This document shows, piece by piece, positions 1 to 7,515 of a stretch of 41,036 bases of DNA. The notes beneath the pieces are model-generated. The model was given only the letters and a program-made list of their open reading frames with translations. It did no database searches and was not told where the DNA came from. The stretch is from positions 1-41,036 of the forward strand of contig CAKRRD010000027.1 in the NCBI GenBank assembly GCA_934394815.1, in the 5' to 3' direction. A program made the translations under genes and the position numbers. How positions within the stretch are numbered: the stretch's first letter is position 1; each line of letters starts with the position of its first letter. This DNA is from an uncultured Acetatifactor sp. Lineage in GTDB: Bacteria; Bacillota; Clostridia; Lachnospirales; Lachnospiraceae.

Positions 1-690
1 TCCATACGTATCGAAAAATGTGGTATTTCCCATATTTACCTGATTGCAGGTATCCGAATCGGTAAGTCCGACTGCCAACGCATTCCACGGAGCCAGACAG
101 GTCCAGGTATCTTTAAAGCCCAGATACAACGGAAGTGTTCCGCTCTGTTTTATTTCATCACACAGTTCCATAAATTCCTGCCAGGTGGTCGGAACTTTCC
201 AACCATTTTCCTCAAACAGATCTTTGTTATATAAAATTCCTGCAGCATTTGCCACATATGGAAGTGCGTATGTGCCATCTTTTGGAATAAACTCCAGTTC
301 CTTATCCATATCCAGATATGCCTGCTTTACGGTCTGAACTTCATCCAGACCGGAAATATCTTCAAACAGGTCTGCATCTAAAAAATTGGAGTAGTTGATA
401 TCTCCTCCGATTGCGATGATATCCGGATAATCCTCCCGGATAAAACGTGTCTTTAAAATGGTCATTGCTTCGTTTGGAGATGAAATCGTCAGATGGATGT
501 CATCATGTGTTTCATTGAACCGCTTTTCAATCTTTTCAAATGCCTTAACTGCTTCCGGTTTGTAGGAAACCACTTCGATTTCTGTTTTCCCGTCTGCCCT
601 TTTTTCACTTCCGCATCCGGCAAGGCCCGTCATACACATGCCAAGTGCAAGCACCGCCGCAACACTGCGGAAAATATTTCTTTTTGCCAT
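1..690 (-). CDS. ABC transporter solute-binding lipoprotein, partial
   Basis: The frame is open from the ATG at 690 to the window edge, giving the first 230 residues of a protein whose C-terminus lies outside. The N-terminus is a lipoprotein signal: basic start MAKR, a hydrophobic stretch, then the lipobox LAGC with Cys at about residue 26. The following sequence looks like a family 1 extracellular solute-binding protein (EKRFNETHDDIHLTI, a YPDIIAIGG segment, LPYVANAAGILYNKDLFEENG, PTTWQEF). Such proteins are anchored outside the membrane and hand sugars to an ABC permease. GAGAGGAA precedes the start. It is divergent from an AraC-type gene, the usual arrangement for a regulated sugar-uptake operon. 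The substrate cannot be told from this sequence. Confidence 0.88.
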   Translation of the reverse strand, partial: MAKRNIFRSVAAVLALGMCMTGLAGCGSEKRADGKTEIEVVSYKPEAVKAFEKIEKRFNETHDDIHLTISSPNEAMTILKTRFIREDYPDIIAIGGDINYSNFLDADLFEDISGLDEVQTVKQAYLDMDKELEFIPKDGTYALPYVANAAGILYNKDLFEENGWKVPTTWQEFMELCDEIKQSGTLPLYLGFKDTWTCLAPWNALAVGLTDSDTCNQVNMGNTTFFDTYG

Positions 691-740
691 ATTCCTCTCT
701 CCTTTTTTGCAATATATCCGTTTACTTTTTTGATAATCTG

Positions 741-746
741 ATTATA
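741..746 (-). promoter_or_regulatory. Likely -10 element of the solute-binding protein gene
   Basis: On the minus strand this reads TATAAT, about 50 bases upstream of the lipoprotein start. No good -35 is visible 17-18 bases upstream, which would suit an activator-dependent promoter. The divergent AraC-type gene is the obvious candidate activator (inference). Confidence 0.45.
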
Positions 747-790
747 ACATACCTTTATGCGTCCTTAAATATCTGCATTTTTTCAGTTTT

Positions 791-845
791 ATACCGAAAT
801 GCAATATTTTATGCTATAATAGATATTGATATCGCATTTTGGTAT
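791..845 (+). promoter_or_regulatory. Inverted repeat bracketing the araC-type promoter
   Basis: The left arm ATACCGAAATGCAATAT (791-807) and the right arm (829-845) are inverted copies that match at 15 of 17 positions. Between them lies a perfect TATAAT (815-820), the probable -10 of the regulator gene. A weaker partial copy of the right arm (ATCTGCATTTTT) lies near 770-781, towards the divergent lipoprotein gene. This fits an operator for the regulator itself, used for autoregulation and perhaps for activating the divergent gene. The arms are seen; the binding protein is inferred. Confidence 0.6.
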
Positions 846-859
846 ATAAGGAGTATTTT

Positions 860-1702
860 ATGAGCAATACATTTTTTAATATTTTTCCAAATGAAAATTT
901 TATTGATCTGTGCATGTATCAGTTTGGATACGAACAGTGTGATCCCGGTCATTCTTTTGGACCTGCAACACGCAACCACTATCTGTTTCACTATGTTCTT
1001 TCCGGAACCGGAACGCTTATGGCAGACAATGCAAAAGGGGATACACAGACCTATTCCGTAAAAAGCGGACAGGGATTTATGATTTTCCCGGGGCAGATCA
1101 ATACTTACATTGCCGATGAACAGCTTCCATGGGAATATATGTGGATCGAGTTTGACGGCTTACGTGTAAAAGAGGCTTTAAGTGTCACAGATTTGTGCAA
1201 AGACGCGCCCGTTTATCATTCCCACTCCAAAGAATTGCGGGAAAAACTTGCCGATGAAATGCTTTATATTGTCAATCATCCACAAGAATCTTCCTTCCAT
1301 CTCATCGGGCATCTGTATCTGTTTTTAGATTATCTGCTGCAGTCAGCAAAATCGACAAAGCTTGTCTCCAGCGGACGCATGAGTGATTATTACATAAAAG
1401 AAGCGATCAATTATATGGAACAGAATTTTCAGAATAATATTTCGATTGAAGATATCGCTGCGGTATGCGGCATCAACCGGAGTTATTTCGGAAAAATCTT
1501 CCGCAACTCGATCGGCCGCTCCCCGCAGGAATTTCTTATGAACTACCGCATGGTAAAGGCTACGGAATTATTAAAGCTGACTTCCTTATCCATTGCAGAT
1601 GTCGGCTCTGCTGTCGGATACGAAAATCAGCTTCATTTTTCCCGTGCTTTTAAAAATATTTATGGTGTTTCTCCGCGGGAATGGAGAAACCAGAACAAAT
1701 AA
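860..1702 (+). CDS. AraC family transcriptional regulator
   Basis: The protein has 280 residues. The N-terminal half resembles the cupin-like ligand-binding domain of AraC regulators (NHYLFHYVLSGTGTL, then the GQGFMIFPGQ turn). The C-terminal 100 residues form the double helix-turn-helix: NISIEDIAAVCGINRSYFGKIF followed by SIADVGSAVGYENQLHFSRAFK and the closing GVSPREWR. The start at 860 is preferred over the upstream in-frame ATG at 839 because AAGGAG (848-853) sits six bases before it, and because 839 lies inside the inverted repeat. It is divergent from a sugar-type solute-binding protein gene and probably controls it in response to a sugar (inference). Confidence 0.9.
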   Translation: MSNTFFNIFPNENFIDLCMYQFGYEQCDPGHSFGPATRNHYLFHYVLSGTGTLMADNAKGDTQTYSVKSGQGFMIFPGQINTYIADEQLPWEYMWIEFDGLRVKEALSVTDLCKDAPVYHSHSKELREKLADEMLYIVNHPQESSFHLIGHLYLFLDYLLQSAKSTKLVSSGRMSDYYIKEAINYMEQNFQNNISIEDIAAVCGINRSYFGKIFRNSIGRSPQEFLMNYRMVKATELLKLTSLSIADVGSAVGYENQLHFSRAFKNIYGVSPREWRNQNK

Positions 1703-1786
1703 CAATAGATAAGATAGATATCATTCCTATCAGTCTTAATATCTCTCAGTATCATTACCTTGTCCCTTGAACACTTTCATATCTGC

Positions 1787-1839
1787 AAAAAGGACATCCC
1801 CTGACCTGTAAAATCTACAGTTCTGGAATGTCCTTTTTT
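1787..1839. terminator. Bidirectional intrinsic terminator
   Basis: The arms AAAAAGGACAT and ATGTCCTTTTTT flank a loop holding a second small hairpin (CTGTA...TACAG). A-rich and T-rich ends make it usable from both sides, ending the araC-type gene and the minus-strand rlmD cluster that converge here. Confidence 0.8.
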
Positions 1840-1885
1840 CCATACTTCACTATATTTTTAACACATGATGCTGTTTATCCACAAC

Positions 1886-2105
1886 CTATATGATTCCAAA
1901 ATGCCTAAACGCCTGCATAATCGCATCTTCCTTCTCCGGTGTACACTGTGGCTGTCTCGTATTCTCTGATTTAGCCAGATTGAAATTCTCACCGACATCC
2001 AGTCCACACTTCTTCTTAATCTGTGCGATATACAATGATGAAACCTTAAGTCCTGTCTGTTCCAATACATATGCCTTTATTTGCTCATAAGTTGCTTGTC
2101 TCCGC
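1886..2105 (-). pseudogene. Detached C-terminal module downstream of rlmD
   Basis: On the minus strand, in a frame shifted from rlmD, about 73 residues can be read to a TAG at 1886: ATYEQIKAYVLEQ, GLKVSSLYIAQIKKKCG, a RQPQCTPEKEDAIMQAF segment and a final HFGII. It has no start codon of its own and a TAG upstream in the palindrome at 2114-2146. From memory, this module is often found at the C-terminus of clostridial RumA/RlmD-type methyltransferases, so it reads as a tail cut off from rlmD by a frameshift. Its biochemical function is not known to me. Confidence 0.65.
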
Positions 2106-3632
2106 TTCGATCCGCGCTAGACAAAGGTCCCCCGGACCTTTAGCGCTCTTGGAAAGTAAGACAACCGTCTCCACATGCACAGTCATCCCAAACTGGTCCA
2201 CGCTCCGGACCTTCCGGATCTCATATCCGCCGTCGCAGAGGATTTTCAAGTCTCTGGCAAGGGTGGCGGAGTCGCAGCTGACATATACGATACGTTCAGG
2301 CTGCATACGCAGCATGGTGTTTAGGCAGGCATCGTCACAGCCTTTTCTTGGAGGATCCACGACGATGACATCCGGGTGGAGCATTTCGTCGGAAGCTGCC
2401 TGTTTCGTTGCCTTTTCGTAGAACTCCGGCAGGACTTCCTCCGCTTTGCCAACAAAAAATTCAGCATTTTCAATATGATTTTTCTTCGCATTCTCTCTGG
2501 CATCGTCGATGGCCTGGGGAATGATTTCCACACCACATACCTTTTTGGCTTTGCCTGCCAGAAAGAGGGAAATGGTTCCGATGCCGCAGTAGAGATCCCA
2601 CACGGTCTCTTTTCCGGTCAGTCCCGCATATTCCAAGGCCAGGCTGTAAAGTTTCTCGGTTTGTACGGGATTCACCTGATAGAAGGAGAGAGGAGATATC
2701 TTGAAGGTTAATGCATCCCCAGTATAAGGGTAATTTTCTTTCTGCATATCTCTTACGTGAATCGTATCCTCAATGGTGCTTTCTCCCCAGAGATTGTGGA
2801 TCTCCGTACCCATAATCACGTTGGTTTTTTCGGTATTGATGCTGACTGACACGCTTGTCATACCTTTGATTTCTGCCAGTGCAGCCAGTAATTCTCCCTG
2901 ATTTGGTAAAAACTCGTTGGTATTCTTCTGTATGCCGGCAGAAGGGTATGACATTTTTGTCATTTTTTTATTTATCACCAAACATACCATGAACTGTCCA
3001 CTGGTAAAGCCCTTCCGGATCAGCACATGACGCACCAGCCCTTTGCCCGTGACTTCATCATAGGCAGTCACTTTATTTTTATGCATATAGGAGAGGATAG
3101 TCTCAAGGATCTGCTGATTCTCGGAAGCGCCAAGGGCACAATCCGTATTGGCAATGATCGTATGGGTGCGCCCGGCATAGAATCCGGTGATGACATTGCC
3201 ATCCCGGTCGGTTCCTATGGGATACTGTGCCTTATTGCGATAGTGGAAGGGTTCCTCCATGCCTACGATGGGCTCCATGCGTTCATCAATGTATTCCGCA
3301 TCGAATCCACCGATCCGGATCAGATTGTTGCGGATCTTCTGTTCCTTGAAATGCAGCTGCTCGGAGTAGGAGAGTGCCTGCAGCTGACAACCGCCACACT
3401 GTCTGTGATAAGCGCATTTCGGTTCCACACGAAAAGGAGAAGGCTGCAACACCTTCTCTAATCTGGCATAAGCATAGTGCTTTTTGCTTTTTATGATCTT
3501 GGCTTCCACCTGATCGCCGATGACAGCATCTTTGATAAAGAGCGTAAAACCGTCTACCTTACCGATTCCCTCTCCGTCACTTCCCATATCCTCTATGGTC
3601 AGTGTCACACGATCATTCTTTTTATATTCCAT
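2085..3632 (-). CDS. rlmD: 23S rRNA (uracil-5-)-methyltransferase, RlmD/RumA type
   Basis: This is a SAM-dependent methyltransferase that makes 5-methyluridine in 23S rRNA. An N-terminal TRAM domain (about 1-60) precedes an iron-sulfur cluster motif with Cys73, Cys79 and Cys82 (CAYHRQCGGC) plus a later Cys in NTDCALG. The SAM-binding loop is DLYCGIGTISL and the catalytic cysteine lies in VDPPRKG...YVSCDSATLARD. The domain body ends near VHVETVVLLSK; the last 20 or so residues are encoded by a GC-rich palindrome and flanking sequence and look foreign, while the usual-looking tail lies downstream in another frame (1886-2105). The catalytic domain is complete, so the enzyme may still work. It is last in a minus-strand cluster, 61 bases after the flavodiiron gene. 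Confidence 0.9.
   Translation of the reverse strand: MEYKKNDRVTLTIEDMGSDGEGIGKVDGFTLFIKDAVIGDQVEAKIIKSKKHYAYARLEKVLQPSPFRVEPKCAYHRQCGGCQLQALSYSEQLHFKEQKIRNNLIRIGGFDAEYIDERMEPIVGMEEPFHYRNKAQYPIGTDRDGNVITGFYAGRTHTIIANTDCALGASENQQILETILSYMHKNKVTAYDEVTGKGLVRHVLIRKGFTSGQFMVCLVINKKMTKMSYPSAGIQKNTNEFLPNQGELLAALAEIKGMTSVSVSINTEKTNVIMGTEIHNLWGESTIEDTIHVRDMQKENYPYTGDALTFKISPLSFYQVNPVQTEKLYSLALEYAGLTGKETVWDLYCGIGTISLFLAGKAKKVCGVEIIPQAIDDARENAKKNHIENAEFFVGKAEEVLPEFYEKATKQAASDEMLHPDVIVVDPPRKGCDDACLNTMLRMQPERIVYVSCDSATLARDLKILCDGGYEIRKVRSVDQFGMTVHVETVVLLSKSAKGPGDLCLARIEAETSNL
2114..2146. repeat. GC-rich palindrome inside the 3' end of rlmD
   Basis: GCGCTAGACAAAGGTCC and GGACCTTTAGCGC form an imperfect hairpin (the left arm has four extra bases) with a short C-rich loop. 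It lies exactly at the point where the rlmD frame departs from its expected tail. It resembles a REP-type dispersed palindrome; only a genome search can show whether it is repeated. Confidence 0.6.
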
Positions 3633-3693
3633 ACAAAATCCTCATTTTCTACAGGTATCCTGCTATACGGCAGGAGCCATTCACTCCAAAATC

Positions 3694-4860
3694 TCAGGAA
3701 AGTTCCTCTGCCAGCTTCCCAATTTCTTCTTTGTTATGCATATTCATGGCAGATTTGATACTTACCGTAGTCTCCGTAACTGTCAGATTCTTACTTTTTT
3801 CAAACATTCCCAGAATCAGTTTGCCCGCCATGGGTGCCCAGGTGCCGTTCTCAATGACACCCACCTTACGATTCTGATAATTACGCTCGGCCAGACCTTC
3901 GATAAAACTGCGCATGCAGGGGAAGAGGTCTCCGTTATAAGTAATGCCCGCCAGCACCAGTCTGTCATAGCGGAAGGCATCGGCAATAGCTTTGGCCTTG
4001 TCACATCTTGCCAGATCATACAGTACCGTTTTCTGCCCTTTTTCCTGTAAGGCATCTGCCAGACATTCCGCAGCATTTCTGGTATTGCCGTAGACAGAAG
4101 CATAGGCAATGACCACACCGGATTCCTCTGGCTGATAGGAAGACCATTGATCGTATTTTTCCAGATAGAATCCCAGATTCTCTTTAAGTACCGGACCGTG
4201 AAGAGAGCAGATGATCCGAATATCCAGTCCTGCCGCCTTTTTCAGCACCGCCTGTACCTGCGGACCATATTTTCCGACAATACCAATATAATAACGACGG
4301 GCCTCATCCGTCCATTCTTCCTCTACATCCAGCGCACCGAATTTGCCGAAGCCGTCTGCAGCAAACAATATTTTCTCTGTTGATTCGTAGGTCATCATAA
4401 CTTCCGGCCAATGTACCATGGGAGCATAAACGAAATGCAGGCTGTGCTGTCCCAGTTCCAGAACACCATCATTTGCCGCAACGATTCGTTGTTTGGCAGG
4501 TAATCCCTGTCCAGCGAAAAATTCCGGGAAAAACTGTTCCATGAACTGGAATCCCTTGGCTGTGGATACTACCGTAGTCTTGGGATATTTTTTCAGAAAA
4601 GCGGGAATGCTGGCGGAATGATCCGGTTCCATATGCTGGATAACAAGATAATCCGGCGTTTTTCCGGAAAGTATCTGCTCCACATTTTTCAGCCATTCTT
4701 CGGTAAAAAATCCATCCACCGTATCCATAACAGCGATTTTGTCATCCAAAATCACATAGGAATTGTAAGACATTCCGTTCGGAACCTTATACTGTCCCTC
4801 AAACAGATCCACCTGATGATCGTTTACCCCCACATATTTTACACATGCACTGATTTCCAT
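3694..4860 (-). CDS. fprA: A-type flavodiiron protein (FprA-like)
   Basis: This cytoplasmic enzyme reduces O2 to water, or NO, in anaerobes. The 388 residues match the two-domain family length. The N-terminal metallo-beta-lactamase-like domain keeps all diiron ligands: His76, Glu78, Asp80 (HMEPDH), His150, Asp169 and His221. The C-terminal flavodoxin domain starts near residue 248 with the FMN phosphate loop YASVYGNT (253-260). No rubredoxin or flavin-reductase domain is fused, so electrons come from separate partners. It sits 54 bases after the HD-nuclease gene and 61 before rlmD in the same direction. Preference for O2 or NO cannot be read from the sequence. Confidence 0.93.
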   Translation of the reverse strand: MEISACVKYVGVNDHQVDLFEGQYKVPNGMSYNSYVILDDKIAVMDTVDGFFTEEWLKNVEQILSGKTPDYLVIQHMEPDHSASIPAFLKKYPKTTVVSTAKGFQFMEQFFPEFFAGQGLPAKQRIVAANDGVLELGQHSLHFVYAPMVHWPEVMMTYESTEKILFAADGFGKFGALDVEEEWTDEARRYYIGIVGKYGPQVQAVLKKAAGLDIRIICSLHGPVLKENLGFYLEKYDQWSSYQPEESGVVIAYASVYGNTRNAAECLADALQEKGQKTVLYDLARCDKAKAIADAFRYDRLVLAGITYNGDLFPCMRSFIEGLAERNYQNRKVGVIENGTWAPMAGKLILGMFEKSKNLTVTETTVSIKSAMNMHNKEEIGKLAEELS

Positions 4861-4914
4861 ATACTTCCTCTCTTTCCTGTCTGTTCACAGAATTTGTAGT
4901 TTTTATTCTGTCAT

Positions 4915-5862
4915 TTACTCCATTTTTGTAGCCCGCAGATTGGATTCAAACAATCTGTTATACCCCAGCCATCCGCTGTTTTCGCTGTTATTTTCCAGAA
5001 TTTCCTTAAAAGTCTCCATCTTGGCATCAGTATCGTCTGCATAATTCAGAGCCACCGCCTCGATCAGAGCCGGTACTTTGGGAGAGCCGTATTCCAATTT
5101 CCCGTGATGTGCCAGAATGCAGTGCTGTAATTCTGCCAGCAGCTTGTGAGGGAAGCCATCAATCTTTGCAGCACGCTCACCCACCATCTGTGCCCCCATA
5201 ACGATATGTCCCAGTAACTGTCCGTCATCCGTATAATCGTTTACCGGAAAAGCGGAAATCTCTTTTACCTTTCCAATATCATGGCACATAGCCGCCGTCA
5301 GAAGCAGATCTCTCTGTAAAACAGGATAAGCAGAGCAGTAGTAGTCACACAGCCTGGTGACTCCTAAGGTATGCTCCAGCAATCCACCCACAAAACCATG
5401 ATGCACAGTCTTTGCTGCAGAAGAATTACAGAACTTCTTCGCAAAATCGGCATCCTCGATAAACATATCCTGTAGCAGCTGATGCAGATACGTATTCTTA
5501 ATGCTTCCGATCAAAGTCTTTAATTCATTGTACATCGTGTCGATGCCTTTGGAACTCACCGGCAGATAATCGGAAGGATTATATTCTCCTTCACGGCAGA
5601 CGCGGATGCGTTTTACACTGATCTGTAACTGCCCCTGGAAATTCGTCACATCGCCGTATACCTCTATGTAATCCAGATCGTCATAATCACCGATTCCCGG
5701 ATTGTTCGGCTCCCATACCTTGGCATCGATGGTTCCGGTCTTATCCTGCAAAATTACGCTTTCATAGGGTTTTCCGTTCTTGGTTACAGCCTCCTGTTTA
5801 TGCTTACAGAGATAAATATCAAATACTCTGTCGCCTTCTTTTAACTCCTTGATGAATTTCAT
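4915..5862 (-). CDS. YhaM-like 3'-5' exoribonuclease (OB fold + HD)
   Basis: The first 95 or so residues form an OB-fold nucleic-acid-binding domain (EGDRVFDIYLCKHKQ, KTGTIDAKVW, GDVTNFQGQLQISV). An HD phosphohydrolase domain follows, with HHGFVGGLLEHTLGV and the metal-binding CHDIGK, then ILAHHGKLEYGSP. Overall length and order match YhaM/CBF1-type nucleases, which trim RNA or single-stranded DNA from the 3' end. I place the start at the ATG at 5862 (315 aa); a TTG at 5874 would add four residues but lies only one base after the AAAGG motif. It lies 26 bases downstream of the HtrA-like gene and is probably cotranscribed. Confidence 0.85.
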   Translation of the reverse strand: MKFIKELKEGDRVFDIYLCKHKQEAVTKNGKPYESVILQDKTGTIDAKVWEPNNPGIGDYDDLDYIEVYGDVTNFQGQLQISVKRIRVCREGEYNPSDYLPVSSKGIDTMYNELKTLIGSIKNTYLHQLLQDMFIEDADFAKKFCNSSAAKTVHHGFVGGLLEHTLGVTRLCDYYCSAYPVLQRDLLLTAAMCHDIGKVKEISAFPVNDYTDDGQLLGHIVMGAQMVGERAAKIDGFPHKLLAELQHCILAHHGKLEYGSPKVPALIEAVALNYADDTDAKMETFKEILENNSENSGWLGYNRLFESNLRATKME

Positions 5863-5888
5863 GTTGTTGTCCAAACCTTTCTGTCAAT

Positions 5889-7238
5889 CTATTTCAACAC
5901 CGTTAAGGTAATGTTGAATTTCATTTCCTTGTATTCCTGCTGGGACTGCCGCATAATGGTCAGTTCCACACTGTCTCCGGGCTTCATGCTGAGCAGAGAG
6001 TTCGTATACTCATCAAAGCTGACGATCACCCTCTCTCCGAATCCCGTTATGACATCCCCCTGCTGGATTCCGGCCAGCATGGCGGGAGAATCCATTTCCA
6101 CCTCTGTAATATAAGCGCCATAGGGAACTCCCAATTCCCTGTTGGCTTCCTCGGTAACATCCACGCCCTTCAGACCCAGATAGGCAAACTTTTCTCCGTT
6201 GGACATTTTCTCGATATGACGCTTTAAGTCCGTAATACCGTAAGCGCACACCATATTTTTCATGTCCGTAGCGGACTTGCCGTTGGTAATGATACCGATG
6301 ACCTGTCCCTGAAGATTGAATAATACACCGCCCGCATTCTGGCTTCCCACGATATTCGTCTGCAAAATACGGTAAGTGGTATCCGAAGCCGCCGACTCAC
6401 TGGCGGATGAAGTAATGATACCATACCCCACAGAACCGTTGGCACCCATGGGACGTCCCAAAGCCACTACGGGAAGTCCGGCAATATCTCTGATATTGGA
6501 AGATCCCAGCGTGGCAATCGTAATTTCATTTTTCAAAAAGTCCTCATCCAACGCATCCAGTTCCACAGCGATCACGGCCAGACCTGTCGTCTCATCCTTT
6601 TCCTTCAGGGAAGCGTCTGCCTGGGTGCCTTCATTGAATGTGACAATAATGTCATCTGCCTGTTTTACCGGGGAATAATCGGTTAAAATCAGTAATTGTT
6701 TTCCATTCTGCGCTATGATCAGACCGGAGGACTGATTCTTTTTCTCATTTACATTATGGAACCAGTCCACGCCAGATGACACTCCTGTCACAGTGACTAT
6801 GGAACGATTCATCTCCGCAACATACTGGGAGAGAGCGTTATAAATCTGCTTGTAATTGTCCAGATCCAATATGATTCCGGACAGCAGTTCCCGGATCTGT
6901 TCCTGTTCCATGACCTCACTGGGAGCAGAAGAGGGCTGGCTGTTCTGGTTTTCCTGCTGCATGTTCTCCGCCAGCATTTCCTCCGGAGACATCTCATCCT
7001 GATCCTCGGGGAATACCACAATCTGCGGATCCTCTTCCGGATACAACCAGTTACTGATCACCGGTTCCAGCACCAGAAATGTAAAACATGCCACCAAACC
7101 AAAGATCACCGCCATGGAAACCGTGATCAGTGTCCGCCGCAACAGCTTTTTCTTGTTCACCGGACGTTCCTTTATCTTCTCTATCATGAAATTCTTGTCG
7201 GAAGTGTCCTTCTGCCTGTTTTCCTGCGAATCCGCCAT
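5889..7238 (-). CDS. HtrA/DegP-like membrane protein with PDZ domain, catalytic triad lost
   Basis: The protein has 449 residues: a basic cytoplasmic N-terminus, one membrane segment (about 36-60), an acidic Gln/Ser-rich linker (66-115), a trypsin-fold domain (about 140-340) and a PDZ domain (about 352-447, with YGAYITEVEMDSPAMLAGIQ and GDVI). The fold landmarks of HtrA are clear, but the triad is not. The His motif ILTNxHV reads ILTDYSPV (Ser189), the Asp motif DLAV reads GLAV (Gly219), and the GNSGGPL motif reads QNAGGVL (Ala302). It should therefore be a non-proteolytic surface protein, perhaps a scaffold or sensor (inference). AGGAGG precedes the ATG. It heads a minus-strand cluster with the YhaM-like, FprA and RlmD genes. 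Confidence 0.85.
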   Translation of the reverse strand: MADSQENRQKDTSDKNFMIEKIKERPVNKKKLLRRTLITVSMAVIFGLVACFTFLVLEPVISNWLYPEEDPQIVVFPEDQDEMSPEEMLAENMQQENQNSQPSSAPSEVMEQEQIRELLSGIILDLDNYKQIYNALSQYVAEMNRSIVTVTGVSSGVDWFHNVNEKKNQSSGLIIAQNGKQLLILTDYSPVKQADDIIVTFNEGTQADASLKEKDETTGLAVIAVELDALDEDFLKNEITIATLGSSNIRDIAGLPVVALGRPMGANGSVGYGIITSSASESAASDTTYRILQTNIVGSQNAGGVLFNLQGQVIGIITNGKSATDMKNMVCAYGITDLKRHIEKMSNGEKFAYLGLKGVDVTEEANRELGVPYGAYITEVEMDSPAMLAGIQQGDVITGFGERVIVSFDEYTNSLLSMKPGDSVELTIMRQSQQEYKEMKFNITLTVLK

Positions 7239-7299
7239 AAATACGCCTCCTCTGCTGCCTACAGATCACTCGGCTTTTCCTTAGGACTCTAATATCTCA

Positions 7300-7328
7300 A
7301 TTATACAAAACTGTATCAAAAAAGGCAA
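7300..7328 (-). promoter_or_regulatory. Promoter of the minus-strand HtrA-like cluster
   Basis: Read on the minus strand: -35 TTGCCT (7323-7328), a 17-base spacer, and -10 TATAAT (7300-7305), about 60 bases before the HtrA-like start. It is back to back with the mutS2 promoter; its -35 lies just before that promoter's extended -10. Confidence 0.7.
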
Positions 7329-7334
7329 TAAATA

Positions 7335-7343
7335 TGGTATAAT
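7335..7343 (+). promoter_or_regulatory. Extended -10 promoter of mutS2
   Basis: TGGTATAAT is an extended -10 with a perfect hexamer at 7338-7343; no good -35 is visible. Transcription would start near 7350, so the structured element at 7358-7476 would be carried at the very 5' end of the mutS2 mRNA. Confidence 0.65.
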
Positions 7344-7357
7344 GTGTTCAGCATTGA

Positions 7358-7476
7358 GCAGTAGCAAAATCGAGATATGTCAATTCGACTGCTCGCAGGC
7401 GAAATTGACATGTCCGATTTTGATAGGGCGAAAGCCCTACATCAGGAAAATGCTTTGCATTTTCCTGATGTACTGC
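7358..7476 (+). other. Cloverleaf-like structured element in the mutS2 leader
   Basis: Four stems meet with only two unpaired junction bases. P1: GCAGTA 7358-7363 with TACTGC 7471-7476. P2: CAAAATCG 7365-7372 with CGATTTTG 7415-7422, extended by a 12-pair helix (7374-7385 with 7403-7414, one G-U) and a small capped tip. P3: TAGGGC-GAAA-GCCCTA, 7424-7439, with a GNRA-type tetraloop. P4: a perfect 14-pair stem with a TTT loop, 7440-7470. No poly-U run follows, so it is not a simple terminator. It could be a structured leader RNA or a transposable palindromic element; I do not recognise it as a named riboswitch class. Confidence 0.7.
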
Positions 7477-7515
7477 GGACATTTTAAGAATTTTATTTTC
7501 ATTAAGGAGCCTCAC

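Noticed and set aside
1858..2070. A 70-codon minus-strand frame in the tail of rlmD
   Set aside because: It overlaps, in another frame, the better-conserved detached rlmD module and has no recognisable sequence.
2114..2146. The GC-rich palindrome as the rlmD terminator
   Set aside because: It lies inside the coding frame before the stop codon and lacks a T run; a good terminator exists at 1787-1839.
7440..7470. The 14-pair hairpin as an intrinsic terminator before mutS2
   Set aside because: It is not followed by a T run; the next bases are ACTGCGGACATTTT, and it takes part in the four-way structure.
7342..7515. A 58-residue N-terminal extension of MutS2
   Set aside because: It would be encoded by the cloverleaf element; the ATG at 7516 has AAGGAG at the right distance and gives the normal MutS2 N-terminus.
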